NCBI RefSeq assembly: GCF_954871325.1
Contig: NC_088776.1
Location: 26,026,508 to 26,090,507 of the forward strand
From: Gordionus sp. m RMFG-2023
Lineage: Eukaryota > Nematomorpha > Gordioida > Chordodea > Parachordodidae
DNA length: 64,000 nt
Direction of reading: 5' to 3'
Of this stretch, positions 22,051 through 34,811 are shown piece after piece (within the stretch, counting starts at the first letter, position 1; each line of letters starts with the position of its first letter). The translations under genes and the position numbers were made by a program. Below the pieces are notes generated by a model. That model did no database searches and was not told where the DNA came from. It saw only the letters and a program-made list of their open reading frames with translations.

Positions 22051-25000
22051 AAATTAAATTATACAAAATTGAATTGTAAGTCGAAAAGTAAAAATGAAAT
22101 AACAGTACAAATTTGAATATATAACATACTCCTTCTTCTAAAAAGCCTTCACATAAGTTTAATTATGTTATCGTAGTTAGTTTGTTCATCAAGTTGTTTC
22201 ACAAGTCATCATATCGTTGGCTTGTCCCAATCGTTGGTTTGTTTAAATCGATTTTGCACGTTGGTTTGTTTAAATCGTGAGCTTGATATCCTTATCGTAA
22301 GTTGTCCTTATAAATCGTGATTTTGTCACATAGCTTGCTTGCCATACTCAGTTGTCATTATTATCATTTTTCAAAATTGTTATTATCATAAATAAGTTAC
22401 GAATAATGAGAAATAATAATTCATAAAATTAAATATAAGAATAAATGAAGAATGATAAATCAATAAGATTGTTATATAATATTATCAGCGTTTTCATTTT
22501 TTGCGTTTTAGTGTAAGCGTTTTAATATTTAATTTACTTTATGCATTTTAATATTTATTTTATATTTTAAGTTATGTAGTCTTTTAAATAAACAGGTTTT
22601 TGTATTCGCACAGGTCTAGAAATAGGTGTTATGTCGTTATTATCAGTAATTTTTATATTTTTGTCCACACTTCCCTCCTTAAAAGAATCCTTAGAGTCAT
22701 AATTAATAATTGTGTTAAAACAGTTTCTAATTCTTATTTGATCTAAATGTCTCCTCAAAATACCTTTCTCTGTCTTAATTTCGAACATCATGTCACTTTC
22801 TTTATGTGTGATCATACCTTTGCACCATTTATCATCACCTTGTACTTTGTACCAAACAAAATCTCCTACGTTAAAGGTTCTATTTCGTGGTAAAGTAACG
22901 TTTATTTTATTCTCCTTCTCATCCAACGGTTTTAATAAGTCCCATTTAATTCTAATATCTCGATTAAACATTCTTTGAGATGGTGTAACTCCTGTAGTAT
23001 CATTACGCGAATTTCTGTAATTAAATAAAAATTTGCCAAGTGCGATATCTAGATCAATTTTAATATTCCTTTTCATATGTGTTTTGAACGTTCTCACCAT
23101 GCGTTCTACCTGGCCATTGGATTTCTGGTGATACGCAGATGTAAGCACATGTTGGATACCGAAATTGTTGCAAAATTTCTCAAAATCGTTACTCGTAAAG
23201 TTAGTGCCGTTATCAGTAACTATAGTTTCAGGTATTCCATATAGCGAAATAGTTTTAAAGATTTATTTTAAAGTCACATCAGTCGTAATATTTTTAACAG
23301 GAATAATAATTGGAAATTTGCTGTAGGCATCGACTATTATTAACGAATTTTTTGTGAAAAACGGGCCCGCATAATCTATGTGTATCCTTTCAAACGGTTT
23401 GGTTGCCGAAACCCATGGTTTTTGTATCTTTATAGGATTATCATGATATATGTTACAATCGTCACAACTTTTCACTTCCATTACTATGTCATTATTTATA
23501 CCAGGCCACCACATGTAATCTTTGGCTAAGGATTTGATTTTTCCTGCTCCCAAGTGACCTACATGTAATGACTGTAGTATATTTTTTATCATAGAAGACG
23601 GAATTATGATTCTGTTGCTTTTGTAAAGACAATCCTTAATTATATTTAATTCCAAATCAATGTTTTTATAAATATTATTCATTATTGGCCTGTTGTTCTT
23701 AATATCATTTATGACTTGTTTTAATTAAATATCTTTCAAAGTTTCTTCACGAATTTGATTAAAATTAATAGGTAAATCCCTATATTCATTTATTACAATG
23801 ATATTTTCAACAGCTTTATCATGACATTCTTGTAATAATCTCGAGAGACAATCAGGAACAACATTATATTTACCGGCTTTATACTTTATATTAAAATCAT
23901 ATCCTCCTAATGTTATATTCCACTTCTGTAGTCTTAAGGACATAGTGCTATTATCCTTAAGACCTTTGGTAAAGATGTGAACTAGAGGTTTATGGTCAGT
24001 AATAATTGTAAATTTTGTACCGATTAAGTATTCCTGGAACCTCCTTATAGCGAACATAATAGCGAGAGTCTCACGCTCAATATTAGTATAGTTCATTTCG
24101 GATTTTAATAAAGTTCTTGACGCGAAAGCTATAGGTTTTTCTTTACCAAATTTTCAGTATGAAATAATACAGCTCCTAAACCACATTTAGATGCATCAGT
24201 GGCTATCCCTATAGGTAATTCAGGGTTAAAATTTGTCAAAGCAGGTGGAAGACTAATCAACATTTTAAGATCATTAAAACTTTTAGAGTGTTCTAGGTTC
24301 CAAGCCAATTTTTCTTTGTTGACAATATTTCTGCAAAACAGTTCAAAAATTTTCTATAGTAGCCAGCCATTCCCAGAAATGTTGATAATTCAGCAGCTGA
24401 TTTTGGTTCTGGCAATTGCTTCAATTTTGTCGTGATTAGCATGAATCCCCTTAGCGTCAATATCATGACCCAGGAACCTCACTTTGTTTTTAAAGAACAC
24501 ACTTTTATTGAAGTTAGGTATTAGCCCAAACAATGATATTCTATCAAACACTTTTTTATGTTGTTAAGGTGGGCTTCATCGTTTTTTCCAGTTATAAGTA
24601 AATCATCAGTATAAAATATGACGTCATCCATGTCACCGAAGATTTGATCCATAATCTGTTGAAAAATTGCAGATGAGGTCTTAAGCCCAAAAGGAAATTT
24701 AGTAAATTGGTAATTCCCTTGTGCGTAGATATGGTTATATATTTCTGCAACTTTTATAAATCGGGATCTGTAAGAAAGCATTTTTAAAATCAATCTTCGT
24801 AAATTTCTTTCCTTCTGAAAGTTTAGCTATTATATCATTGATTCGTGGTAGAGGGTATCTGAAATCTTCTAGAGCTGGTTTTACAGTGTCCTTAAAATCA
24901 GCACAAAGCCTAATGCTCCCATCATCTTTGTAGACAGCGGTAACAGGACTTGCCCATCGGACATCATTCACCGGCTCAATAATTTTATCATGTATCCATT

Positions 25001-27154
25001 TTTTAAGTTCATTGCTTACAAGATCAATTTTTGAATAAGGAATACGTCTAGGCGGTATAATTTTAGGTTGGGCATCTCTTCTTAAATGCAACTTAACACT
25101 TGCTTTGTTGATTGTCCCACTAGTCAATTTGGATTCACACTCTTTAATCAATTTTTTTATTTGATCTTCGTAATTAGTGTCAATATTTGCTATAAATTTA
25201 TTTAAAATATTTTTGAAAGCGTTGATCCATGTACGTTCCAACAAGGCATTTTTTCTTGATTCAACGACTACCGCTTGTAAATATTTTGAGATACATTCAT
25301 AAGTCCCTTTAACTTGAGTGATGTCGATGATCTTGATTAAATTTCCGTCATAAGCGGCAAGTTGTAACTCGTATTTCTTACATCTCTAATACTAAGTTTT
25401 TTAGCCAGACCATGAGGTATAATAGTATGTTTTGAGCCTGTGTCGACTTGCATACTCGTAACAATATCGTTCACTTTTACAGTAGTCATAAATGCATTAT
25501 CTTTGTCATTGATCATGTCCCCAGATTAGTTGTTAACATTTAAATCGTTATCATCTTTGATCTTTGTAGAGTCGACTTTCTCTTCAATAATTTCTTCAAT
25601 ATTCATATTATAATCATTGTTGTTGTATTGTATTTGCTTTCTCTGATAATTGTCGCTACCTCTATAAATATTGAATTGTTGTTATAAGATTAGTAAATGT
25701 TGCGATTTTCGTCACCGTATTGGATCTGTTTTCTTTGATTATTATCATGCCATGTATTAATACTACCATAATTAGATTGATTATTATTGTTGTAGCGATA
25801 GTTATTGTAGTTATAGTTGTTATAATTATCGTGGTATCTCGAATTATTATTACCGTAATTCCTATCATAGTATCTAAAATTATTGTCAGGTCTAAAATAA
25901 TAATTATTGTCATTTCTATTTCTATTGTTAAAGTTTTTATCTTTATCAGACTTTTTATCGTTATTCATATAACTTATATTATCAACATCTGATCATTGAT
26001 ACTATCTAATTTAATTCCTAGCTCTACCATTTCATTTAAGGTTAAATTAATATTTTTACAAAATTTATATTTTATTTTGTCATTTAAGGTAGATGTACGT
26101 AGTTTTTTTTTAAATCTACTGTCGTCCGAAAAATTACATTTTTTATGCAGTTTCAATACTCTTATGTACTATTGCATGAAATTCTCACTCGAGTTCTGCT
26201 GTAATAAGTTAAATTTGTTTATTAAAATGTTTTTATCTTGTACAGGTAAAAGGTAAGTTAACTTATTAGTCACTATCTTAAGATCTAATATGTCGGTATC
26301 GGGGCAAATTGATTTAATATTATCAAACACATCATCAGATTATTAAGTAAAGTATTTATTTTAATAGAGTCTGGTAATGTGCTGGTCGAAAAATAACTTA
26401 ATATTCTGTCTAAGTAAATCTCAGTAAGTGGTCCAACCAATTTTGGAATTTTATATATTAATTCTGGTTTAATATCCATATTTTATTAATATTTCGTATA
26501 CATATTTAGAAATCATAACACTTTATATTTTTATAAAAATACACTGGAGTTTAATAAACTCCGAGTCATTATACACGCAAACTTCCCATTTAGTTGTTCA
26601 AAATAGTTAACCATTTCTTTAAGACTCACAAATTCAAAAATGACGTCATCACTGCCAAGTGTTCTTGAATAATGTACATCGCAATTGTAAGTTAACTCAA
26701 AAAGTATATCATAAATAGAAATTTTTCAGGGAATATTAATAAGTTTGAATGAAAACATAATAGGAATAACTTTAAAATGATTTTAACCTTTTTTTCCTTC
26801 TTTATATAGAATTTATTTGTTTCGTTTTATAATTTTTTATTTATTCATATTTATATTTCGAAAAGAAAAAAATTTTTTTAAAAATTTTAAAAAAAATTTA
26901 CGTGGTGGTGAGTCTTTTTTGCCAACCTCATACCGAGGCAACATGAAGAGAAAAATGATTTTTAGGAGAGTATAAAAAATATATTTTATTATCATTCTCT
27001 TTCTCTTTTTCATAAGGTATATATATAACATTTTTACAAATTAAAATTAGAATATAATATAAAGAAGGTTAAGTTATAAAATTAAATTATACAAAATTGA
27101 ATTGTAAGTCAAAAAGTAAAAATGAAATAACAGTACAAATTTGAATATATAACA
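22051..27154 (-). mobile_element. Ty3/gypsy copy A, nested in Helitron 2 (fossil)
   Basis: Minus-strand LTR element. The 5' LTR (26944-27154) starts TGTTATATATTC and the 3' LTR (22051-22126, of which about 76 bp are recognisable) follows a purine tract, AGAAGAAGGAGTA. The primer site TGTTGCCTCGG abuts the 5' LTR. Parts in minus order: Asn/Tyr-rich gag (about 25.6-26.5 kb), protease with DTGS (about 25.4 kb), reverse transcriptase (24.4-25.2 kb), RNase H (23.7-24.2 kb), integrase with HHCC finger and core (22.6-23.7 kb). Helitron 1 shows the empty site near 14245. Broken, with roughly half a dozen breaks. The shared LTR part differs at about 1-2 bases, suggesting fairly recent insertion. Confidence 0.88.
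25640..25970 (-). other. Asn/Tyr/Arg-rich low-complexity region of gag, copy A
   Basis: The minus strand encodes an N/Y/R-rich tract (for example NNFRYYDRNYGNNNSRYHD). Parallel tracts lie at 47640-47990 in copy B and about 32076-32340 in fossil G2. No CCHC zinc knuckle is seen beside it, unlike the gypsy copy at 35 kb. Such tracts in other gag proteins bind RNA or phase-separate; here that is inference. Confidence 0.6.
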
Positions 27155-27724
27155 GTTTATTTATATTTTTGCCTGATTTCTTTATTTGTCTAGGCTAACC
27201 CATCCTTAATCCCTCACATTGCTACAAAACATGATGAATCTATTAAAGATAAGCAAAGAAAATAAGGACGAATAAACAAACGCCTTGCCCGTTCTAGAGT
27301 TACTGGTAGCCAAAATAATAAAGAACTATGCTTGAAATTAACTCCTCTGGAGGTTAATTATGCTTTTTTTATCTTATGTTTTATATTTATATGTTAATTT
27401 TATTTTCACCCAGTTGCCTCCAAATGATATTTCTATCACCACTACCACAATCCCTATACCACCTCTGTCTATTTTTTCAAATATAAGCATTCAATTCCGT
27501 ACTATCATTCACTTCACTAGGAGTTATTATAAATATTACTTTATCCGATTCTCTGAGAAACTTTCATGATTATTTAGAGGAATGTTCAAACTTGAATGTG
27601 CAGTACGGCCGTATTTCATCAACTTTATTAATGGGAAAATATGCAGTAGTTCTGTTGTGGCCTTTATAACAATTCTTACTACCTTTTTATGGTTGAGTTA
27701 ACATTTCGTTCATGATTCTATTTT

Positions 27725-27915
27725 AGAGGGGGCTACCAATGCTGACATTGACAGAAATATCATTTTGCGTTCTTCTTTTACTAGTATCCCAAAGCATAGG
27801 CATATGCCTCATCTTTATCAGGACGTAATGTGTTTTGTACACTGCTTTGGTAATCCGTCATTACTTTCTTCTACAACCCTAAATGATATGAAATTGTATA
27901 TTAATTATTTCCTCT
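27725..27915 (+). pseudogene. Helitron Rep (Helitron_like_N) fragment in Helitron 2
   Basis: Reads NADIDRNIILRSSFTSIPKH, then HMPHLYQDVMCFVHCFGNP. It matches the Helitron replicase motif series R-x-IILPSSF-x-GSPR...YQDAM-x-x-V-x-x-FGKPD. The catalytic two-tyrosine motif and the helicase domain are not found, so the element depends on a partner. Confidence 0.7.
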
Positions 27916-28687
27916 CCAGACGACCTTCCAGATTTATTTTGTCGCTTTTTCCATCAAAAATAAAAATGTCAACAAGTATTTGCTCTTAATTTTATCACAT
28001 ACACAACATAATAATTGTTCATCATTATATTTTTAAAAAATTAGCCTAAATTTATATGTCAATAAAAAATATTTTCTTAAAAAATATATATATAATTTGC
28101 ATATAAGTTTCATTAGTGTTTAATGGCATTTTTGTAATTTAAATAGATAGCTTTTTTTTTTTACTTAACATAAAAATATAGACAAATAATTTCGGAAATG
28201 TACGACATACATTATCTGAAAAGCAACAATAACCAATATAATAAACAACAATTTATTTTTTAGATATAATTTTAATTGATCATATTACCAAAAAGTATAA
28301 GAGTCGGTTATTTTTATTTTATTTATCATGATTCTCTAATAAGTGGTTTGCAGGCCTTCCCGGTTTCCCTTAATATGGAATTCACATGTTTTTTTTACAT
28401 CTTAGACTAATGGTAAATCAGATATTTCCCCTTGATAAATCAATTAAAAATTTAACTATCTCCAAGATGGGAAAAAATTTTCAAAATTATATTGGATACG
28501 ACTGGGCTTGGAACCTCAAAATTAATATTAGCTTACACCTGACTTAGGAATATCTTTTACAAATTATTAAGGGTTGAGCTGGGCTTGATAAACTTTTTAT
28601 AATTATAAGATTTTGGATGCTTCCTAATATTGTGAGCTTAGACCTGGCATGACATCTATCGTAAAAAAATGAATAAAAATCTCATTC

Positions 28688-28705
28688 CTCGTCATTTTTG
28701 ACGGG
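28688..28705 (+). other. Helitron 2 3'-terminal hairpin
   Basis: CTCGTCA, loop TTTT, TGACGGG, with one G-T pair. It lies 11 nt before the terminal CTAG, the same distance as in Helitron 1. Confidence 0.85.
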
Positions 28706-28716
28706 CTTTCTACTAG

Positions 28717-29869
28717 TTTGTAATAATCTTGAGAGACAGTCAGGAACAACATTGTATTTTTCGGCTTTATACTTTAAATGGAAATCGTAACTTCCTAATG
28801 TCATGTTACATTTTTGAAGTCTTAAAGACATATTACTGTTGTCTTTAAGTTATTTGGTGAAAATATGGACTAGAGGTATATGGTCAGTAATTATTGTAAA
28901 TTTAGTCCCGATTAAGTATTCCTGGAACCTCTTTATAGCTAAAATAATAGCGAGGAGCCTCACGCTCAATATTGGTTTAATTCATTTCGGATTTTAATAA
29001 GGTTCCCGACGCAAAAGCTATTGGTTATCTTTGACGTCTTTTTCAATATGAAATATTAAAGCTCCTAAACCACATTTAGATGCATCAGTTGCAATTCCGA
29101 TAGGTAATTAAGGATTAAAATATGATAAAGCTGAGGGAAGATTAATCAACGTCTTTAAATCATTAAAACTTCTAGAGTGATCTAAATTTCATACCCATTT
29201 TTCTTTGTTGACAATTTTATATAAAGGATCAGCAATTTCCACAAAATTGTTAAAAATTTTCTCTAGTAACCAGGCATCCCAGAAATATTGATAATTCAGC
29301 AGTTGATTTTAATTCTGGCATACTTCACTTCGTTTTTAAAAAATTAGCTTTTGGCGAAATTAGGTACTAACCTTTATGATAATATTCTTTCAAACACTTT
29401 TTTGATGTTGTTTAAATGAGCTTCATCGTTATTTCCAGTTATAAGTAAATCGTCAATGTAAAATATGACATCTTTCATATCCCCGAATATCTGATCCATA
29501 ATTTGTTGAAAGATTGCAGATGAGGTCTTTAGCCCAAAAGGAAGTCTAGTAAATTGGTAGTATCCCTTGTGTATGGATATTGTCAAATGATTTCTGCAAC
29601 TTTTATCAATGGAAATGTAACATGAAGTATGATAGTAAATTATGATCCTGTATCGACTTGCATTGTGGTAGTAACATCAATTAATTTCAGAGTAGTCATA
29701 AAAGCACTGTCATTATCATTATGCATATTCTCAGTTAAGTTGTTGACGTTAAGGTCACTATCATCATTGTCTTTGGCAGTGTCGACTTTGTACAATTTCT
29801 TCAATGTTTATGTTGCAATTAGTATTGTTAGATTCTTGGTCATCGTATAGTATTTGTTTTATCTGGTTG
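28717..29869 (-). mobile_element. Ty3/gypsy fossil G1, third segment (RNase H, RT, protease remains)
   Basis: Continues fossil G1 after Helitron 2. Minus-strand remains of RNase H, reverse transcriptase (TRLPFGLKTSSAIFQQIMDQ, then FYIDDLLITG) and a protease/gag scrap appear in the order of copies A and B but shortened. It ends where a hAT-like element begins at 29870. Old, many breaks. Confidence 0.72.
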
Positions 29870-31009
29870 CATAGGCGTAGCCAAGATTTTCCTTAGGGAG
29901 GGGGGGGGAATTAAAAAAATTATGGGGGCTTCGCCCCCAGACTCCATTTTGGGCGGTCTTCGGCCGGGTTACCTTAGTCTTTATATAGTCATAAAATACT
30001 TTTACAAGATAAAAGGTTAATTTTAATAAAAAAAATAAGCCTGGAACAAATATGAAATATATTTTTATTAATTTTTATAAAATATAATAAATTACTTGTA
30101 TATACATTAGTATAAAAGCATGGTAATAATTTATTACAAACAAATATAAGAAATTTATTTATAAAAAGTAAGTAGACATATAGTTGATATTCCTCTATTA
30201 TATAGAATTGGTTACAAAATACTAGGTAAAATTTCACTTTTACAGACATATTTGACAGTTAGAAAAAATCTTACAGTTAAGAATTTAACAAATTTTACTA
30301 ATCAATGCCCTTGATAATAAATATAGCAACAATTTGCATTCAATTATTTAACGCCATCTATTTATTTTAAATAAAAAATGATATTAAAAATTAATCTTCA
30401 TATTATTTATCCCACAATGTCTTTAAAAGATATTTTCTGATGTCCTTATCAATATTTTATAGTTCTGTAAAATATATAATTCGTTATATTGGTAAAATTT
30501 ATTTGATTGTCATATGATAATTGATAAAATTAGATATGCTGTAAATATACGACATATAATATTATTCCACTGTTTGTGTTGTGCTTTAATTTTTTTATTT
30601 AATTTATGATTTAATTTTATCAATAGTTTTATAATTATATTTTACTTTTATTAAGATAAATAAATTATACACACTTTATAAAAAATTATATTTGATATAT
30701 TATATTATTTATAATTATAATACATTTCACTTTTGTCTTTTATCTTTGGCTTATATTCCATTTCTTAAAAAACATTTTTGGTTCACTTCTTTTATTTATA
30801 AATTATGATGAATAGTTTTATAAAAAATTATCAACTTTTACATTCTTTCTTTCAAAGATTGTTTAAGATATATGCATACATTTTTGGGGGTCAGGGAGTG
30901 GGGGGAGGACTAAGGAGGATATTTTTTATTAGCTTAAAACGATATTTACAAAAAGTGATAAATTTCTGAAGGGGGGATTTTTCCATGCCCCCCCCTGGCT
31001 AATCCTATG
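29870..31009. mobile_element. hAT-like non-autonomous element at the junction of two gypsy fossils
   Basis: Left CATAGGCGTAGCC and right GGCTAATCCTATG are inverted with two mismatches. Inward come G-runs on the left and C-runs on the right, plus a GGGGGCTTCGCCCCC hairpin near 29925. The interior (about 30150-30430) matches 43320-43560 in the hAT relic at 42.8 kb. Flanking 8-mers differ, and left and right flanks come from different parts of gypsy, so the insertion was followed by rearrangement or fused two elements. Confidence 0.65.
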
Positions 31010-33091
31010 CATCAATATAAAATATGACATCTTTCATGACACCGAAGATCTGGTCCAAGATCTGTTGAAAGATTGCAGATGAGATCTTTAGACCAAAAAG
31101 AAGTCTAGTAAATCTATAGTATACCTTGTGCTTTGATATAGTCAAAATATTTCTGCAACTTTTATCAATCGGGATGTAAGAAAACATTTTTAAAATCGAT
31201 CTTGGTAAATTTATTTCCTTCTAAAAATTTAGGTATAAGATCATTTATTCTTAGAATTAGATATCTAAAATCTTCTAGAGCTGGGTTTACAGTTTCCTTA
31301 AAATAATCGCAAAGCCTAATGCTCCTATCATCTTTGTAGACAGTGGTAATAGGACTTGCCCATCGAACTTCACTCACCGGCTCAATAATTTTATCATCTA
31401 TCCATTTATTAAGTTCTTTACTCACAAGATCAATCTTTGCATAGGGTATACGTCTAGGTGGTATAATTTTAGGAGGGCATCTCTTCTTAAATGTAGTTTG
31501 ACACTTGCTTTGTTAATTGGTACGTTAGTCAATTTGGATTCGCACTCTTTAATCAATTTTTTAATTTAATCTTCGTAATTGGCGTCAATATTTGCTGTAA
31601 ATTTGTTTAAGATATTTTTGATTGCGTTGATCCATGTATGTCCCAACAAGGCATTTTCTTGAATCAACAACTACCGCTTGTAAATATTTCGTGATACCTT
31701 CATAAGTCACTTAGACTTGAGTAACGCCGATGATCTTAATTAAGTTTCCGTCATAGGCGGTAAGTTGCAACTTGGATTTTTTAATTTCTTTAATGCCAAG
31801 TTTTTTAACCAATTTTTGAGGTATTATGGTAAACTTGGAGCCAGTGTCGACTTGCATCGTTGTTATAACATCATTTACTTTTAAAGTAGTCATAAATGCA
31901 TTATCTTTATCATTAAGCATGTCTTCAGTTAAGTTATTAATGTTAAGATCATTATCATCATTATGTTTAGTCGACTTTATCTTCAACAATTTCATCAATA
32001 TTCATATTATAGTTGTTGTTGTTGTTGTATTATATTTGCTTTCTCTGATTGTTATCGCTTCCTCTCTATAATTATTTAAGTTGTTACTATAGGATTGGTA
32101 ATTATTGTGATTTCGATCATCGTATTGGATCTGTTTCCTCTGATTATTATCATGCCATGTATTATTTCTACCGTAATTAGATTTATTATTGTTGTTGTAG
32201 CGATAGTTATTATAGTTGCTATTATTATAATTATCATGGTATCTAAAATTATTGTTATCGTAATTCCTATTTCTATTCCTATTATAATTGTTATCTCTAT
32301 TATCATAATTTAGTCTAAAATTGTTATTAGGTCTATAATAATTATTATTATTTCCTACAGTTGTATCTAGGAAAAATGTTATCGGAAGTGTTTTGGTTAA
32401 CTAAACCTTTATGCTCATTATTTAAAATATTAAAGTTTTTATCTATATTGGACTGGACTTTTTATCTAACTTACGTTATCAATATCTGATTTAATATTAA
32501 TGCTATCTAACCTACTCCCTATTTCCACCATTTCATTTAAGGTTAAATTAATATCTTTACTTAATTTTTAATTTATGTTGTCGTTTAAGGTTGACGTTCT
32601 TAACTTTTCTTTAATGCGCTCGTCAGAAAAATAACATTTTCTATTTAATTTGGGTCTAACGTACCATTCTAAAAAATTTTTATTTGGGTTTTGACACGCT
32701 TTATATACTGAATATTGTCAAGAAAAATATTTTTTTTATTTTTGCATGTTAAGTTTCCCCATTACAACGAAATGGAAGAAAACAAATTAGGTATTCAAAA
32801 ATAAAGAAGTTGTTGCTAACAGAGAGTATTTTTTTCCGTGATAAGAGATAATGTTTTATTAATTTTTAATTTGAATTTAAGAATTTTGATATCCCAGATA
32901 AAGAAACCGGGGCACCATGTAGATGACATGGTATATAATAAAAATTTCCACTTTATTTATATTTCATATGAATTATATATCTTTTATATATCTAAAAATT
33001 AGAATATAAAATCAAAAGGTTAAGTTATAAAACGAAAAGTAAAAGTAAAATAAAAGTATAATTGTACAATTTGAATAAGTTAAATATATCA
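31010..33091 (-). mobile_element. Ty3/gypsy fossil G2 (RT to 5' LTR)
   Basis: Minus-strand fossil of the copy A/B family. It has reverse transcriptase (31.0-31.5 kb, WASPITTVYKDDRSIRLC), protease with DTGS (about 31.85 kb), an N/Y-rich gag tract (32.08-32.34 kb), the primer site TGGTGCCCCGGTTTC (32903-32917), and an LTR of about 174 bp (32918-33091) starting TGATATATTTAA. Integrase and a 3' LTR are not part of this piece. Broken. Divergence from copies A and B is roughly 15% by eye. Confidence 0.75.
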
Positions 33092-34130
33092 GAATGTAAA
33101 AGTGAAGATAATTTAATAAACGCGTGATATAAAATTTAAACATATTGCTATATATATTCAAATTTATTATATAACAGTAATCATATTAAAATAGCACCCC
33201 AAATATGTGGATTATACTTTGGGATAGTGTTCACATTAATAACCTCTTTTTTATCAATATTTATTTTCTTATTCTTTTCATAGATAAATTTTATATCATT
33301 TTAATTTCATTATCAATTATTAATATAAATATTAATTTTAAAATACTTCTAAATTTAGCAACAGATTGATATGGAATATGAAATGATAATGAATATGATT
33401 ATAAATTATAAATGTGATTTATAAAATTTTATATTATACTTTTAGATGCTTGACAAAATTAGATGACGAGTCCACAGAGCCACTTATAGATTTGTGGCAT
33501 TCTTTACATTCTGCAGTAATTTTATTATTTGTATTGGTATGTTTATTTCCCATTTAAAATACTTAAATTTATAATTATATTCTTCTGTAGAAAAATTATC
33601 TGACGAAGATAAAGATATTATTCTGTCTTTTTATTCAATCATTATTTTAATTTTTCAAATAAAATATGATAGTTGTTTGCAAATTGCTATATGATGATCA
33701 ACGTTATTTATCATATGTTATCTTAAAATATCTAAATTCGTATTAAATTTTTGATTTAAATTTTAAAATAATATCATTTTAACTTTCTTTCTTTCTATTT
33801 TAATGCTATTTAAATTAACTAATATTTACTTTTTTAAAGTATCAGTATCCTTTTGAAAACAAAGTTGATTAAGATACAGATACTTTTAAGTAATTTGTAT
33901 CTTTTATACAAGATACTTTCCCAAATTTTAAAAAGATACATTTATCTTGTATCTTAGATACAAATATCCGCATCCGCGATAATAGGCAAACCCTGACTCA
34001 TAGTTATAATAATTTTAGATTATTTATACTATGTATTATTAATATATAATTATTACATTCTATTTCATGTAAAGATATTAAATATGACAAATAGTAATTT
34101 AATTCTTAATAATAATGTCTAAATATCAAT
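33092..34130. other. AT-rich interval, unassigned
   Basis: No gene or bounded element recognised. A repetitive ATACTTTT/AGATACA-type stretch occurs near 33850-33965. Confidence 0.4.
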
Positions 34131-34330
34131 TAAGCATTAGCCGCTGAAGCTTAATTGATTTTTATTATTTAAATTATTTTATAACCCTAATTAAATAAAT
34201 ATTTTAATTTAAATTGAAAATATAATAAATTCAATTTAATATAGTGATTTGTGTTGCCGAGTTCTAAAAGACTTTATTTTTAAATTTTATTTATTATACC
34301 TCTTCCGAAGAAAATTTCTAAGATCCAAAC
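34130..34330. repeat. copy of a hAT-interior repeat
   Basis: Similar to 43100-43310 inside the hAT relic at 42.8 kb. Shared pieces include AACCCTAATTAAATA, GCCGAGTTC and ACCTCTTC..AAATTTCTAAGATCCA. Probably a broken copy of the same hAT family. No ends found. Confidence 0.5.
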
Positions 34331-34379
34331 CAGTATATCAAACTGCATCGTTAAAATTCTAAGTATTTTTAATTAAAAC

Positions 34380-34740
34380 ACCTTTTACTCATGTATTTTA
34401 TATTAGATAATGAAGAAAGAAGTGATAGATTTTGAGATGAATGCTTTAAATAATGGAAATGGTAGCAATATTAATAATATTTCAGACTTTGATGTTGATA
34501 ATATTTTAGACTTAAGAAGAGTGAGCAATGAAAGAGTTGAGTTGGACAAAGTATATTTAATTAAAACATCTTTCACTCATTTATTTTATATTTATTAGAT
34601 AATGAAGAAAGAAAAGCTATTTATTTTGATGAATGCTTAATAATGAAAAAGAAGCAATATGATGTTGATGATATTTTAGACAAAGTAAGATGATGCGATG
34701 AAGGAGTTGGAGTTGAATAAAATACAGTTTTTCAATTTCA
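34380..34740 (+). pseudogene. two tandem exon-like copies of an acidic coding segment
   Basis: Two ~190-bp units each start after a splice-acceptor-like TTTTATATT(TATT)AG with GATAATGAAGAAAGAA and continue through GATGTTGAT-ATATTTTAGAC to GAAAGAGTTG or GAAGGAGTTG. The second reads DNEERKAIYFDECLIMKKKQ, then YDVDDILDK. Both carry stops or shifts in that frame, so they look decayed. Family unrecognised. They lie immediately before the gypsy element at 34812. Confidence 0.4.
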
Positions 34741-34811
34741 AACTATGCTTTAGATAATAAGAGAAGACTAATTGTAATTCTGAGAGATATAAATATTGAA
34801 AGCAAAAAAGT

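Larger units (their letters stand above)
19478..28716 (+). mobile_element. Helitron 2, with gypsy copy A nested inside
   Basis: Begins TCTATATTATAATTTTCCGA after an A. It ends with the hairpin CTCGTCA-TTTT-TGACGGG (28688-28705), 11 nt, CTAG and a following T. The flanks (…CTTCATCATTA and TTTGTAATAATC…) are successive pieces of fossil G1, matching the uninterrupted stretch in copies A and B. The Rep-domain fragment at 27725-27915 has the same orientation. Own length without copy A is about 4.1 kb. Non-autonomous as it stands. Confidence 0.85.

Noticed and set aside
25720-25992. Long Ile/Val-rich plus-strand frames opposite the gag tract (also near 32095 and 47642)
   Set aside because: They are the antisense reading of the Asn/Tyr-rich gag repeat and have no independent support.
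27590-27690. Minus-strand GRTAHSSLNIPLN-like string resembling a Helitron helicase motif
   Set aside because: It lies on the strand opposite to the Helitron termini and to the well-matched Rep fragment beside it, and its surroundings do not extend the match. Treated as coincidence.
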